From NCBI RefSeq assembly GCF_004762035.2, contig NZ_SIJK02000004.1:1-64000 (forward strand): a DNA stretch of 64,000 nucleotides, written 5' to 3'. The notes beneath the pieces were generated by a model that was not told where the DNA came from, did no database searches, and saw only the letters and a program-made list of their open reading frames with translations. Shown here piece after piece: positions 51,899-60,764 of the stretch. Within the stretch, counting starts at the first letter, position 1. Each line of letters starts with the position of its first letter. Made by a program: the position numbers and the translations under genes. Origin of the DNA: Candidatus Chloroploca mongolica. Lineage in GTDB: Bacteria > Chloroflexota > Chloroflexia > Chloroflexales > Chloroflexaceae.

Positions 51899-51951
51899 TC
51901 TTCTACTGGTGGAAAATGTCAGTTCCACTGACATTTTCCACCAGTAGAAGA
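51899..51951. promoter_or_regulatory. 25-bp perfect hairpin upstream of the DtxR-type gene
   Basis: Arms of 25 bases around TCC. Unlike the others, it lies between divergent genes, 60 bases before the regulator start, and neither strand has a T-run after it. It could be an operator, a leader hairpin, or a transcription barrier between the two units. The half-site TAGGTT, found in DtxR boxes, is just upstream at about 51882. Confidence 0.45.
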
Positions 51952-52013
51952 GCGGATGTTGAACGCCTTGCTGCAGAGATATCGTATAGCATGCTCCAGG
52001 GTAGGAGTGGATG

Positions 52014-52742
52014 ATGAGTGAAAGTATTGAGATGTACCTGGTGATGACGGCGCTGCTCCGCAGCGAGCCGCAGCAGCCAGTACCAGTATCGTTATTGGCG
52101 AATAAGCTTGGCGTCTCGCAGGTCTCGGCCAACGAGATGTGTCACAAACTCGATGAGCGCGGCCTTCTTGCCTATCAACCCTACAAAGGGGTGACGCTGA
52201 CCGAATATGGTGAGGCTCAGGCTCAGCAGATCCTCTCACGACGCCGTCTCTGGGTGATGTTTCTGGTCGAAAATCTGGGGATTGAACCGGAAGAGGCCGA
52301 TGATCTCGCCTGTCAGCTTGAACATATTACGTCGGAACGGCTCGTGACGGCGCTCAAGGCGTTTCTCGAGCACGCACCCGGGGCGAGGCAGCGTGCGTTT
52401 GAGGCTGTTCCTGTGCAGGATCTAACCCATTGTACGGCAGGTACGCGCGGTGTCGTGGCGTCGGTCGCCACCGATCCAATGGTTGCCTCGTTTTTGCGTG
52501 CTCAAGGTCTGGTACCGGGGATGCTGGTCGAGGTGCTGGCGATCAGCGCCGAAGGTGCCGTCCTCGTCGGGCTTGGCGAACGCCACGTCGCGCTTGCCCC
52601 TTCAATGGCGTCGCAGATTATACTCGCTCCGCCTTCAACTGATCAGAGCTCACGCCATCGTGCCTGGGCCCGTTGCAGTGCCTACTGGTCGTGTCCACAC
52701 AGTGACGCCTGTGATTGTGTCCTCGACTACCAGGTGCAATGA
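52014..52742 (+). CDS. DtxR/IdeR-family iron-dependent transcriptional regulator
   Basis: A 242-residue regulator: winged helix (residues 1-65), dimerisation and metal domain (66-135) and an SH3/FeoA-like C-terminal domain (about 140-205). The primary metal site of DtxR is conserved: Met7 (DtxR Met10) and Cys100, Glu103, His104 in ACQLEH (DtxR Cys102, Glu105, His106), pointing to iron rather than manganese. The ancillary site residues (DtxR His79, Glu83, His98) are replaced by Arg, Met and Asp. A Cys-rich tail RCSAYWSCPHSDACDC is added at the end. ATG 52014 is chosen for its six-base spacing to AGGAG; ATG 52011 is too close. Likely controls the divergent feo genes. Confidence 0.9.
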   Translation: MSESIEMYLVMTALLRSEPQQPVPVSLLANKLGVSQVSANEMCHKLDERGLLAYQPYKGVTLTEYGEAQAQQILSRRRLWVMFLVENLGIEPEEADDLACQLEHITSERLVTALKAFLEHAPGARQRAFEAVPVQDLTHCTAGTRGVVASVATDPMVASFLRAQGLVPGMLVEVLAISAEGAVLVGLGERHVALAPSMASQIILAPPSTDQSSRHRAWARCSAYWSCPHSDACDCVLDYQVQ

Positions 52743-54157
52743 TAGATCTGGAGCGGGGTGGCAAACCGTGGATCGGGCAGGGCGGCAACTTCTTTACATG
52801 CTGCAGCCAGCGTAGGATCATGCGAGATCAGCGGGAAGGCCTCTTCGTGGTTGACCAGGTACGCTGGCCGGTGATGCGCAAGGGCAGCAAGCGCCGCGTC
52901 GCGGTAGCCGCCTCCCTCGCGAAAGATCGCGTTCACCTCGGGCTGGATCAGTCCGGCGAAATCAATCATGTGGCGTTGACTGTAGTAACCAATGACCCCG
53001 ATTTCGAGGGTGCCGACATGGGCGTCGGGCTCGGTATTGGCAGCCAGCCACTCGCCCGCAGCGCGGTACGCGGGAATGCGTAGATCAGGATTGCGTGCGG
53101 TAAGGTTGACGATGCTACCATAACCAGCCAGGGCGAGCACGATCAACCCTGTTGCTACGCTCAGCCCCATTCTTCGCCCCCCGACACGCTCCCCAAGCTC
53201 AGCCAGCAATTGGATGCCCAGTGCCCCGAGGATGGTCAAGCCGGTCATCACCGGGCCAAAGTACCAGAAATAGTCGGTCACCCCCAGCAGACTATAGGCC
53301 AGCGCGTGAGCCAGTGACCATCCGGCAACCAGGGCCAACGGGCCACGTTTCCAGAGCGCCTGGACGCACCCGATGACGATGAGGACGGCAAAAGGCCGCC
53401 ACGGCATCCAGTTCCAGAGGCTGCCCAGGCGCAGCACCAGGCCCGCCAGATAGCTGCGCCCACCTGGAATATCGGCCTGGCTCTGTTTGGCCCCCAGCGT
53501 CACCGGCAAAGGCGAGCCAAAATACCACCAGGCAGCCGCCACAAAAGGCAGGGTTGTCAGCGCCACAACCGCCCCAAAAGTCAGCGCCGGACGCACGCCA
53601 CTGCGTCGCAGCAAGATTGCCCCGGCCATCACCACGGCCAACCCCGCATCGGCGCGGGTCAGGGTCGCCGCCGCGAGCAGCACCCCGGCGAGCCAGGGCC
53701 GTTCGCGCCAACTCGCCTCGAAGCCCCAGAGTACCAGCGCCAGAAAGAGCATCGTTTCGGCCCCGAGCGTATTGATCAGCAGCGGCGTCAAGGGAAAGAG
53801 CAGTGCTGCCGCCGCTCCGGCGACGGGCATCCCCCCCATCCGGCCCATCCGCCAGAGCGCCACCGAACCTGCGCCGAGACTCAGCGTGCCGATCAGATTG
53901 CTCACGAGCGGCAGATCTGCCCCGACCATTGCAAACGGCACCAGCAGCAACGCATAGAGCGGAGCTGTTGTACTGAGCACCCGTTCACCAGGATTATAGA
54001 CAAACCCGTTGCCGTTCGCGAGATTGACCGCGTAGCGATAGGTAATGAAAGGATCATCAAAGCCGGCATCGCGGAAGATCACAAAGAGCACCGCAGCGCT
54101 CAGAAGCGCCCAGGCGAGGATCAGCCGATCAGAGAAGGTAGACTTCGCGATGCTCAT
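52727..54157 (-). CDS. Polytopic membrane glycosyltransferase (GT-C, GT39/GT83-like)
   Basis: A 476-residue protein with about ten to eleven membrane helices. The first external loop holds the catalytic-type acidic pair in GFDDPFITYRYAVNLANGNG, with FVYNPGERVLSTTAPLYALL after it, a pattern shared by lipid-linked-sugar mannosyl/arabinosyltransferases. It would add a sugar from a polyprenyl phosphate donor on the outer face. It is the last gene of the long minus-strand glycan cluster; its stop overlaps the end of the convergent DtxR gene by 16 bases. ATG at 54157 overlaps the preceding stop (ATGA). Confidence 0.82.
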   Translation of the reverse strand: MSIAKSTFSDRLILAWALLSAAVLFVIFRDAGFDDPFITYRYAVNLANGNGFVYNPGERVLSTTAPLYALLLVPFAMVGADLPLVSNLIGTLSLGAGSVALWRMGRMGGMPVAGAAAALLFPLTPLLINTLGAETMLFLALVLWGFEASWRERPWLAGVLLAAATLTRADAGLAVVMAGAILLRRSGVRPALTFGAVVALTTLPFVAAAWWYFGSPLPVTLGAKQSQADIPGGRSYLAGLVLRLGSLWNWMPWRPFAVLIVIGCVQALWKRGPLALVAGWSLAHALAYSLLGVTDYFWYFGPVMTGLTILGALGIQLLAELGERVGGRRMGLSVATGLIVLALAGYGSIVNLTARNPDLRIPAYRAAGEWLAANTEPDAHVGTLEIGVIGYYSQRHMIDFAGLIQPEVNAIFREGGGYRDAALAALAHHRPAYLVNHEEAFPLISHDPTLAAACKEVAALPDPRFATPLQIYHCTW

Positions 54158-54963
54158 TGCAACGCCTTTAGACGCTGATAGATCAGCAAACCGATCACCA
54201 GCCACAGCCGGAACGAAGGCGGATAATGCCGTCCATAAAAGGAGCGCAGGCTTTCATAATACGCGTCTTGCGCCGCCGGATTCTGTTGCAAACTCTGCCC
54301 ACCGAGATGGGTAATCGCAATGGTAGGCACATAACAGATCTTCCAGCCATCATGCCTGATCCGCCGACAGAGATCAACATCCTCAAAATACATAAAAAAC
54401 GCCTCATCGAACCCCTTGACCCTAGCCAGGGTTTCGCGCCGGAGCATCAAACAGGTTCCGGCAACCCAAGCCACTTCAAGCACCTGCGCAACTCCCCAGT
54501 CATGGAGCGGGCGCTTCAAGAGCAAGCGCCACAGACCTCGACGCAGCAGATAAGCAGGCGTTGGATCATCACCGAACGCAAACGCCTGTGGCTGACCCTC
54601 AGCGGTCAACAGACGCGGACTGCAAGCCCCCACCTCTGGATTGGTCGCCATAAAATGCAGCAACCCCGCGAGCGCCCCAGGTGGCACGAGCGTATCAGTA
54701 TTGAGCAACAGCAGATAGCGCCCCTGGGCAAGCGCGAGCGCCTGATTATTGGCACGGGCAAAACCCACATTCTGCGCATTCTGGATCAGCGTCACCTGCG
54801 GGAAATCAGCGGCCACCATCGCCCCACTGCCATCGTCTGACGCATTATCAACAACAATGATCTCAGCCCGATCCTGTTGAAGATAGGGCACAAGCGTTGT
54901 CAAAAGCGCGTGCAGCAGGGAGCGGGTATTCCAGTTGACGATAATGATAGAGAGTTGAAACAT
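54154..54963 (-). CDS. GT2 family glycosyltransferase
   Basis: A 269-residue GT-A enzyme: LSIIIVNWNTRSLLHALLTT, VVDNASDDGSG, metal site LLLNTDTLVP and FMYFEDVDLCRRIRHDGWKI. Rhamnosyltransferase-like by these motifs. The start at 54963 places the catalytic domain at the N-terminus; a longer reading to 55047 would lie within the upstream gene. Four-base overlap with the GT-C gene downstream. Confidence 0.88.
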   Translation of the reverse strand: MFQLSIIIVNWNTRSLLHALLTTLVPYLQQDRAEIIVVDNASDDGSGAMVAADFPQVTLIQNAQNVGFARANNQALALAQGRYLLLLNTDTLVPPGALAGLLHFMATNPEVGACSPRLLTAEGQPQAFAFGDDPTPAYLLRRGLWRLLLKRPLHDWGVAQVLEVAWVAGTCLMLRRETLARVKGFDEAFFMYFEDVDLCRRIRHDGWKICYVPTIAITHLGGQSLQQNPAAQDAYYESLRSFYGRHYPPSFRLWLVIGLLIYQRLKALQ

Positions 54964-54967
54964 TGCA

Positions 54968-56161
54968 TCAGGCTCGCTGACAGACCTTCTGGTAGATCGA
55001 CTCGAGCGTTGCAATCGTTGAGGGCCAGGCATGGTTACGCAGCACACGTTCTCGACCTGCGCGGGCTAATTGCAGCCACAGGGTATCATCTTGGAGCAGG
55101 CGTACCACTGCACGACCAAAGGTAGAAGCATCATCAGCTACAAGCACTTCTTGTTCGTCGCGTACCGCAATGCCTTCCACCCCAATGCGTGTCGTAACGA
55201 TGGGACATCCGGCTGCCAGCGCATCAATTGCCTTCTTGATAATGCCGCCCCCAACAAAAAGAGGGACGATGGCGAGCCGCGACGACGCATAAAAGTTCTC
55301 GATCCGTTCAACTGCACCCGTCACAACAACACCTGGATCGTTCGCCAGGCTTGTAATGGTATGCGGAGGATCGGCCCCGACCACCATTAAACGGGCCTCA
55401 GGCACCTGCTGGCGCACATACGGAAACACCTGGTGATAAAACCATAAAACAGCACTCACATTGAATGGACGTTGCATATGGCCCACAAACACAATATCTT
55501 TGGATTGATGCAGCTGTAGCGGCAGTTGTAGGAGGATCTCATCGACTCCGGGCAGCAAGACACTCGCTTGCACATGACGCATATGGCTCATCAGATAGTC
55601 GTGGTCTTTTTGCGACAGCGTGATGATATGGTCTATCTGAGGATAGATCTTTTTTTCGTAGCGTTTGGCATCCTTGGCATACCAAGATAGCCAGAGCTTA
55701 CGCACAAAATCCTTCTCGTTGACACAGTCCCGTTCAAGCGTCGTCGACAATACATCAATTGCACATAACACCGTCGCACTTTTTTGCTTGAGCAAGCCCA
55801 CATACTGGCCCAGTTCACTCCAATTGAGCTGCACAACATCAAAAGTTTCCTGAGCCACCAGGTTCCGCAAGATCGTTGCCAGCTTCGGATGCCAGCCTGG
55901 AAAGGTTGCCGGAGCAACGAGGTGGCGTGGCAAATACTGTACCGCATGTCGCCAGTGCGGATCGGTAGGAATCGTAATAACACGGCTACAGATCGCCTCC
56001 ATTGCCGCAAGGTGGCCTGCTTCATCCTCAGTAATAAGGGAAAGCAGTGAAACCTGATGACCACGTTCAATCAATCCCTTGATCATCTGAAACACATACA
56101 CGCCACCTGCATGTGCCACACTCGGGTAGGGAAAATAGGGTGTAACAAAAAGGATCTTCAC
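54968..56161 (-). CDS. GT4 family glycosyltransferase
   Basis: A 397-residue GT-B enzyme: MKILFVTPYFPYPSVAHAGG, VFVGHMQRPFNVSAVLWFYH in the donor domain, and GGGIIKKAIDALAAGCPIVT as the late block. Start is GTG at 56161 with no clear ribosome site. Part of the minus-strand cluster. Confidence 0.86.
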   Translation of the reverse strand: MKILFVTPYFPYPSVAHAGGVYVFQMIKGLIERGHQVSLLSLITEDEAGHLAAMEAICSRVITIPTDPHWRHAVQYLPRHLVAPATFPGWHPKLATILRNLVAQETFDVVQLNWSELGQYVGLLKQKSATVLCAIDVLSTTLERDCVNEKDFVRKLWLSWYAKDAKRYEKKIYPQIDHIITLSQKDHDYLMSHMRHVQASVLLPGVDEILLQLPLQLHQSKDIVFVGHMQRPFNVSAVLWFYHQVFPYVRQQVPEARLMVVGADPPHTITSLANDPGVVVTGAVERIENFYASSRLAIVPLFVGGGIIKKAIDALAAGCPIVTTRIGVEGIAVRDEQEVLVADDASTFGRAVVRLLQDDTLWLQLARAGRERVLRNHAWPSTIATLESIYQKVCQRA

Positions 56162-56170
56162 AGCAATGGG

Positions 56171-56992
56171 CTATTTTCTACCGACAATGATGATCTGACT
56201 TCCGATTGATGTGTAATGCAGCAAGCGATCATACAACGGTCGCAGTCCTCGTCCTAGCAGGGGCATCTGTGTTGTTGCTACGACCATGCGATGAACCCAA
56301 TGCTGGGGTTGTCCACGCACAATTGGCTTGACCGCAATCTTGCGCAGACCAGCTTTCCGCAGGGCCTGCACATACTCAGACTCGAGATAGCTATGTTCAT
56401 TCACCCCAAACGGAACGGCGGGATGGCGTTGCCGAAACTGTTCATCGCTACTCCACCATGGGCGACGATGATCGCCATAAGCATAAAAGATCCCACCTGG
56501 TTTGAGCACACGGATCAAGTTTTTTGTTAATTTTTGCAGATCAAAGGCATGATGCAACGCCTCACGGCAATACACAATATCGAACTTATCAGCTTGCACG
56601 GCAATATATTCGCCATCAGCAACAACAGGCTGGATCTGCTGGCGATAGGGCTGAAAAATATCTGCACTCCGCATCATCCCAAGGCCGGCATCCTGACTTG
56701 CATTGATGTCAATGGCTACGACGTTGCACCCAGCCTGCGCAAACGCAAATGAAGCGAGACCTCGGCCTGCACCATAATCAAGCACTGTCATACCTGGAAC
56801 GAGCTTAAGCGCGATGACTGTAGCGCGCCATTCTTCGCTCTTGCAGAAACGTTCGACCGCAACCTCGATCTCCTCATCGAGAAAATTATCGGCAATGATC
56901 TGTGCGCCATCGGGCAAACGACGCAAGGTAGCCAATACATCGCCATACCCTCGCACCTCATTCTGTTTAATATGGGCTTCATCCCTCATCAT
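56171..56992 (-). CDS. Class I SAM-dependent methyltransferase
   Basis: A 273-residue enzyme. The SAM-binding motif is VLDYGAGRGLASFAFAQAG followed by VVAIDINAS, then FDIVYCREALHHAFDLQKLT and LIRVLKPGGIFYAYGDHRRP. It probably methylates a sugar or the glycan end. The ATG at 56992 overlaps the previous gene by 14 bases; a second ATG is adjacent. Confidence 0.85.
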   Translation of the reverse strand: MMRDEAHIKQNEVRGYGDVLATLRRLPDGAQIIADNFLDEEIEVAVERFCKSEEWRATVIALKLVPGMTVLDYGAGRGLASFAFAQAGCNVVAIDINASQDAGLGMMRSADIFQPYRQQIQPVVADGEYIAVQADKFDIVYCREALHHAFDLQKLTKNLIRVLKPGGIFYAYGDHRRPWWSSDEQFRQRHPAVPFGVNEHSYLESEYVQALRKAGLRKIAVKPIVRGQPQHWVHRMVVATTQMPLLGRGLRPLYDRLLHYTSIGSQIIIVGRK

Positions 56993-58337
56993 GGATCTTT
57001 CTTTCTTTTGCCTCGTACAACGAATCCAGGATTTCGGCAAGCATACCGGTTAAATATTTGCGGTCGTAGTGTGGATAAGCCCCCACCGCTCCTGCCTGAT
57101 GTGGCTCTTGCTGAAACTGCTTGAACAACAGCATAATTGCCTCGTGGATCGCATCGACATCATCAGGATTCACCACGATTCCTGCGCTCTCCTGCCGAAT
57201 AAGTTGTGCAGCTTCACCCTCAGGCGGGACAAGCGCGAGCATCGTTTTGCCACATCCCAGATATTCAAAGAGCTTATTGCCATGCGAAAGCTCAATCCCT
57301 GGTACATCAGACGGATATTTCAAGAGAGCCACATCAGCCTGAAGTATTTCGCGTAAAGCTTCGTGATGCGTGACAGGTGGACGGAGCACAAGAAATTCAT
57401 GATCTTGCATTGCAGCGAGTTGGTACTGTATCTCTGGTAGTATATGCCCGATAAATCTGAATTGCATCGCATTGACGAGATCTGTATCGTTGTGGATTGC
57501 TTGCAAGGCTGTGATCAAGGGATCTTGCTTTGATGAAGCATACCATGTCCCTACATGCGTAACCGTGAATCTTGCATGCGATTTGCGATCAGGTCCAAGC
57601 TGAAGCTTGCTCAAGTCATAGCCATTGGTAAGCGTTACGATCTTTGCTTCTTCGAGGTCTGGCTGCTGACGCAAAGTAAGCTGGCGAATGCCCTCAGTCA
57701 CAACAAGGACGCGATCAGCCTTTTGCATACACCGACGTTCTTGTTGTACGGCGGCATGGTAGCCTGATGTTGCTTTCGTAAAGCGGTTTTCGCTCCACAA
57801 ATCGCGTAGATCCATCACCCAGGGTAGCTCAGGATAGCGTTGTTTGAGCCAGTACCCTAATAACTGGGTTCGATGTGGTGGCGATGTTGTGAAAATGGCA
57901 TCAACCGTGCCAGATTCGATGAGTGAACAGGCCTGTTGATAGGCTGAAAGCATCCATGAGCGCACATTGATCTCGAATTGCACAACCTTTTGCATGATGC
58001 TTTTGAGCGAAGAAGGCGCTCGTTGCGTTGTGAGCGCAGCTTGAACGGAACGAGCGCTGGCGGTGTGTTGTGCCATCCTCAACTTTCGCAGCGCGGTAAA
58101 AAGTCCGAACCGTTGCATTGTTGTGAAGAGATCATACGTGCGATAGATCGCTTGACCGTGTGGCAGATCCATAAACAGATCGCGATCATACTGTGAGACA
58201 AACGAGGTTGTCACAATAAGCGGCTTCCACCCATAGTCTGGCAGATATGTGCAGAACTTGGCGATTCTGATTGTTCCAGAACCAGCCTGAGGAGGATAAT
58301 AGTAGGTTAGCACCAGCACTTTTCGCACGTTTCGCAT
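56979..58337 (-). CDS. GT4-like glycosyltransferase
   Basis: A 452-residue GT-B protein. VLVLTYYYPPQAGSGTIRIA at the start, then DAIFTTSPPHRTQLLGYWLK and VMDLRDLWSENRF, which are typical of the family member often found with WcaI-like enzymes. The donor domain has FTVTHVGTWYASSKQDPLI, and FEYLGCGKTMLALVPPEGEA is the late conserved block. Its gene end overlaps the methyltransferase start. A/T content is higher than in the first glycan cluster. Confidence 0.85.
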   Translation of the reverse strand: MRNVRKVLVLTYYYPPQAGSGTIRIAKFCTYLPDYGWKPLIVTTSFVSQYDRDLFMDLPHGQAIYRTYDLFTTMQRFGLFTALRKLRMAQHTASARSVQAALTTQRAPSSLKSIMQKVVQFEINVRSWMLSAYQQACSLIESGTVDAIFTTSPPHRTQLLGYWLKQRYPELPWVMDLRDLWSENRFTKATSGYHAAVQQERRCMQKADRVLVVTEGIRQLTLRQQPDLEEAKIVTLTNGYDLSKLQLGPDRKSHARFTVTHVGTWYASSKQDPLITALQAIHNDTDLVNAMQFRFIGHILPEIQYQLAAMQDHEFLVLRPPVTHHEALREILQADVALLKYPSDVPGIELSHGNKLFEYLGCGKTMLALVPPEGEAAQLIRQESAGIVVNPDDVDAIHEAIMLLFKQFQQEPHQAGAVGAYPHYDRKYLTGMLAEILDSLYEAKERKIHDEG

Positions 58338-58348
58338 AGGAGGGTATC

Positions 58349-59182
58349 TCAGGATTGACCTCGAGTTGGGCGCGAGGCGACACGATCACGTACTTCCCTG
58401 GCAATCGCCCGAACAAAACGATACGTTCGACTGAACACATTCGTGATGGGCATCCAGCGCTCGTTTGCCTGGCGTTCGTAGAGCGTCGGATCAGGCAGCA
58501 CAAAATCATCGCGTAGCCGGGTCATCGAAGCGCGGGGCCAGATCGCTACCTCATTGCCCAGGTTGCGTTGATGCACAAGTTGCAGCCACATCGGGTCAGT
58601 GCGGAGGTTCTTGATTGGCCCGATCTCGCTGAGAAACGTATGATTGTGGCACAAAACGGTACGCGGGTTGTCCGCACGCTCGATCAGGCTGATAAACGAA
58701 TTAGAGGTGTAGTTCCGTATAAAGAGCCGACGACGCTGCAAATCGAGGGTATAGCCATCAGCAAAATTGATAAACTCAAACGCTTGAAACGCAAATTGAC
58801 TCTGCAATTGCTCGACAAAACGCCTCGAGAGTGCATCATCATTGTCAAGCCGGGTGGTGATCAAGTAGGGTGTTTGCACATAGGGCTTCACCACAGCTAA
58901 CAGACTCTCGATCGTGAAGTGCTGCATGTAGATGGGCTGGAAGTTTGACCAGGCTGCATACGCCGCGATCCTGGCACGAAATGGCTCAGGTGTTTCAGCA
59001 TCAAAGAGCACCAACCAGCGAAAATGTTGACATGTTTGCGCCTGGAGCGAAGGGAGGCAGAAGCGTTCAAACAGCTCGAAGCGATGCGCCAACCATGCCT
59101 CATCGGGAGGTTGCTGAATCCATTGTCCAATGCGCACATTGAAGCGGGTCAGAATCAGGTGCTCAAACGGTGCTTCGGTCAT
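58349..59182 (-). CDS. Putative rhamnosyl transferase-like GT-A protein (PF11316 type)
   Basis: A 277-residue protein whose features match the putative rhamnosyltransferase family: EHLILTRFNVRIG at the start, RFELFERFCLPSLQAQTCQH, FRWLVLFDAETPEPFRARI and the metal motif TTRLDNDDALS. ATG at 59182 overlaps the wecB stop (ATGA). The donor is not proven for this family. Confidence 0.82.
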   Translation of the reverse strand: MTEAPFEHLILTRFNVRIGQWIQQPPDEAWLAHRFELFERFCLPSLQAQTCQHFRWLVLFDAETPEPFRARIAAYAAWSNFQPIYMQHFTIESLLAVVKPYVQTPYLITTRLDNDDALSRRFVEQLQSQFAFQAFEFINFADGYTLDLQRRRLFIRNYTSNSFISLIERADNPRTVLCHNHTFLSEIGPIKNLRTDPMWLQLVHQRNLGNEVAIWPRASMTRLRDDFVLPDPTLYERQANERWMPITNVFSRTYRFVRAIAREVRDRVASRPTRGQS

Positions 59183-60273
59183 ACCGATCTTTTTTCCTGG
59201 GTTATCGTAGCCAAGATGGTTATGCTTTGCAGCGCTGCTTGGCCAGCACCAAATACCGCTGGTGGCGCGGATGACGGCCAGGTGTGTTCCGCCAATGTCG
59301 TGACAATGCGTTCCTTGCTAGCACCAACCACCACATTCCACCCCGCCTCGACCGTCTCAACCCACTCCGTCTCTGGGCGCAGCGTAAGACACGGCACGGC
59401 AAAGAAGTAAGCTTCCTTTTGCATGCCACCCGAATCGGTCAGGATCATCCGGGCATGCTGCTCCAGCATCAACATATCCAGGTACCCCACTGGCTCAATC
59501 AGGCGCACCTGCGGCGCATCTTTGAGCATCGCCATCACGTCGGCTTCTGCGAGTCGCGCCCGCGTACGGGGATGCACCGGAAAGATCACCGTTTCACCAC
59601 ATTCCACGAAAGCCGCGATGATTGAGCGCAGATGCTCTGGGTTATCCGTGTTGTAGGGCCGATGCACGGTCGCCAGCAGATACTGTTTGGGCGTCAGGCC
59701 AAGTGTCTCCAGGATGCGCGAGCGCTGGCGGGCAAGTTCGCCGAACTGCAACACGGCATCGTACATAGTATCGCCGACCAGATGGACGCCCTGGGTGATG
59801 CCTTCATGGGCCAGATTGTTCACCGCAGTTTGGGTGGGGCAAAAGAGCAGGTCGGCGCAGTGGTCGGTCAAGATCCGATTGTGCTCCTCGGGCATCGTGC
59901 GGTTGAAAGAGCGCAGCCCGGCCTCGACATGGGCGACGGGTACGTGCAATTTGACCGCAGCCAGCGCCCCAGCCAGCGTGGAATTTGTATCGCCATAGAC
60001 GAGCACCCAATCCGGTCGCTGCTCGAGGATCACCTCTTCGAGTCGCATCAGCATTGCGCCGGTCTGTTTGCCGTGCCCCCCGGAGCCAACCCCCAGGTTG
60101 ACGTCCGGCTGCGGAATGCCGAGCTCATCAAAGAAGATCTGCGACATCGCGTGGTCGTAGTGCTGACCCGTATGAACCAGATACTCGTGGTGACCGGCCT
60201 CGCGCAGCGCCTTGCTGACCGGCGCGGCTTTGATGAATTGGGGGCGAGCACCGAGGACGGTAAGGATGTTCAT
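59179..60273 (-). CDS. wecB: UDP-N-acetylglucosamine 2-epimerase (non-hydrolysing)
   Basis: Converts UDP-GlcNAc into UDP-ManNAc for the surface polysaccharide. The 364-residue protein is of full family length, with LTVLGARPQFIKAAPVSKAL, VYGDTNSTLAGALAA, HVEAGLRSFNRTMPEEHNR, VHPRTRARL and LTDSGGMQKEAYFFAVPCLT. Its ATG overlaps the stop of the HEPN gene (ATGA). The first 81 or so codons are repeated in the truncated copy at 61170-61538, and 176 bases there (60086-60261) are identical by eye. Confidence 0.95.
   Translation of the reverse strand: MNILTVLGARPQFIKAAPVSKALREAGHHEYLVHTGQHYDHAMSQIFFDELGIPQPDVNLGVGSGGHGKQTGAMLMRLEEVILEQRPDWVLVYGDTNSTLAGALAAVKLHVPVAHVEAGLRSFNRTMPEEHNRILTDHCADLLFCPTQTAVNNLAHEGITQGVHLVGDTMYDAVLQFGELARQRSRILETLGLTPKQYLLATVHRPYNTDNPEHLRSIIAAFVECGETVIFPVHPRTRARLAEADVMAMLKDAPQVRLIEPVGYLDMLMLEQHARMILTDSGGMQKEAYFFAVPCLTLRPETEWVETVEAGWNVVVGASKERIVTTLAEHTWPSSAPPAVFGAGQAALQSITILATITQEKRSV
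60086..60261. repeat. 176-bp direct repeat, copy 1 (wecB 5' region)
   Basis: Identical by eye to 61351-61526, in the same orientation. Sequence similarity continues for a further 60 or so bases to the left, with about eight changes. The two copies enclose the MNT/HEPN gene pair. Confidence 0.85.
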
Positions 60274-60764
60274 GCTTCGGATCCTTCGGTAGCATCTCGA
60301 AGCAAGGCTTCAAAAACCTCCAGGTCTGCTTGAACAGTGCGCCAAGTGACAGGTAGCCGATCGAGCAGCGCATGCAGGCGCTCGGCATCCAACTGAAATG
60401 TATAGATGTTGCGTACGCGGTGACGAAAGGCCAGAAATTCATCCAGCATTTCGACGGAGCCAGCGGAAAGCAGCGCTGGTCGCACACCAGGGATTTCTCG
60501 CCCCATTTGCATCAAAAGATCACGATGCCAGCGCTCGCCAACGGGGAAGGTTGGATCGAGTTGGCGGGCAATGGTTTCAAAGATGCGTTCCAATCCGTTG
60601 TAAAAGTTGTGCAAACTAAGCGCAAGCGAGTTCAAGAAATGTGTCTGCTGATCGGGGAAATCACAGGCACCCTCCCACGCCGCAGTAGCAATCTGCACCG
60701 TGTATTCAACATCCTTGCGCTCACGCATGATGCGGTCATGAAGTGCGTGCAGGTTGACGCTCAA
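60270..60764 (-). CDS. HEPN-domain toxin-like protein (HepT family)
   Basis: About 164 residues of helical protein resembling HepT-type ribonucleases that pair with MNT nucleotidyltransferases. The late motif FLAFRHRVRNIYTFQLDAERL contains the Arg/His/Asn/Tyr pattern of this HepT-like subgroup; the classical RX4-6H spacing is altered. Start is uncertain: TTG at 60764 (or 60770) behind AAGGGG gives a normal HEPN N-terminus, while the longer frame to 60986 is antisense-like overlap of the MNT gene. It overlaps the MNT gene end by 29 bases and the wecB start by four. Confidence 0.75.
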   Translation of the reverse strand: MSVNLHALHDRIMRERKDVEYTVQIATAAWEGACDFPDQQTHFLNSLALSLHNFYNGLERIFETIARQLDPTFPVGERWHRDLLMQMGREIPGVRPALLSAGSVEMLDEFLAFRHRVRNIYTFQLDAERLHALLDRLPVTWRTVQADLEVFEALLRDATEGSEA

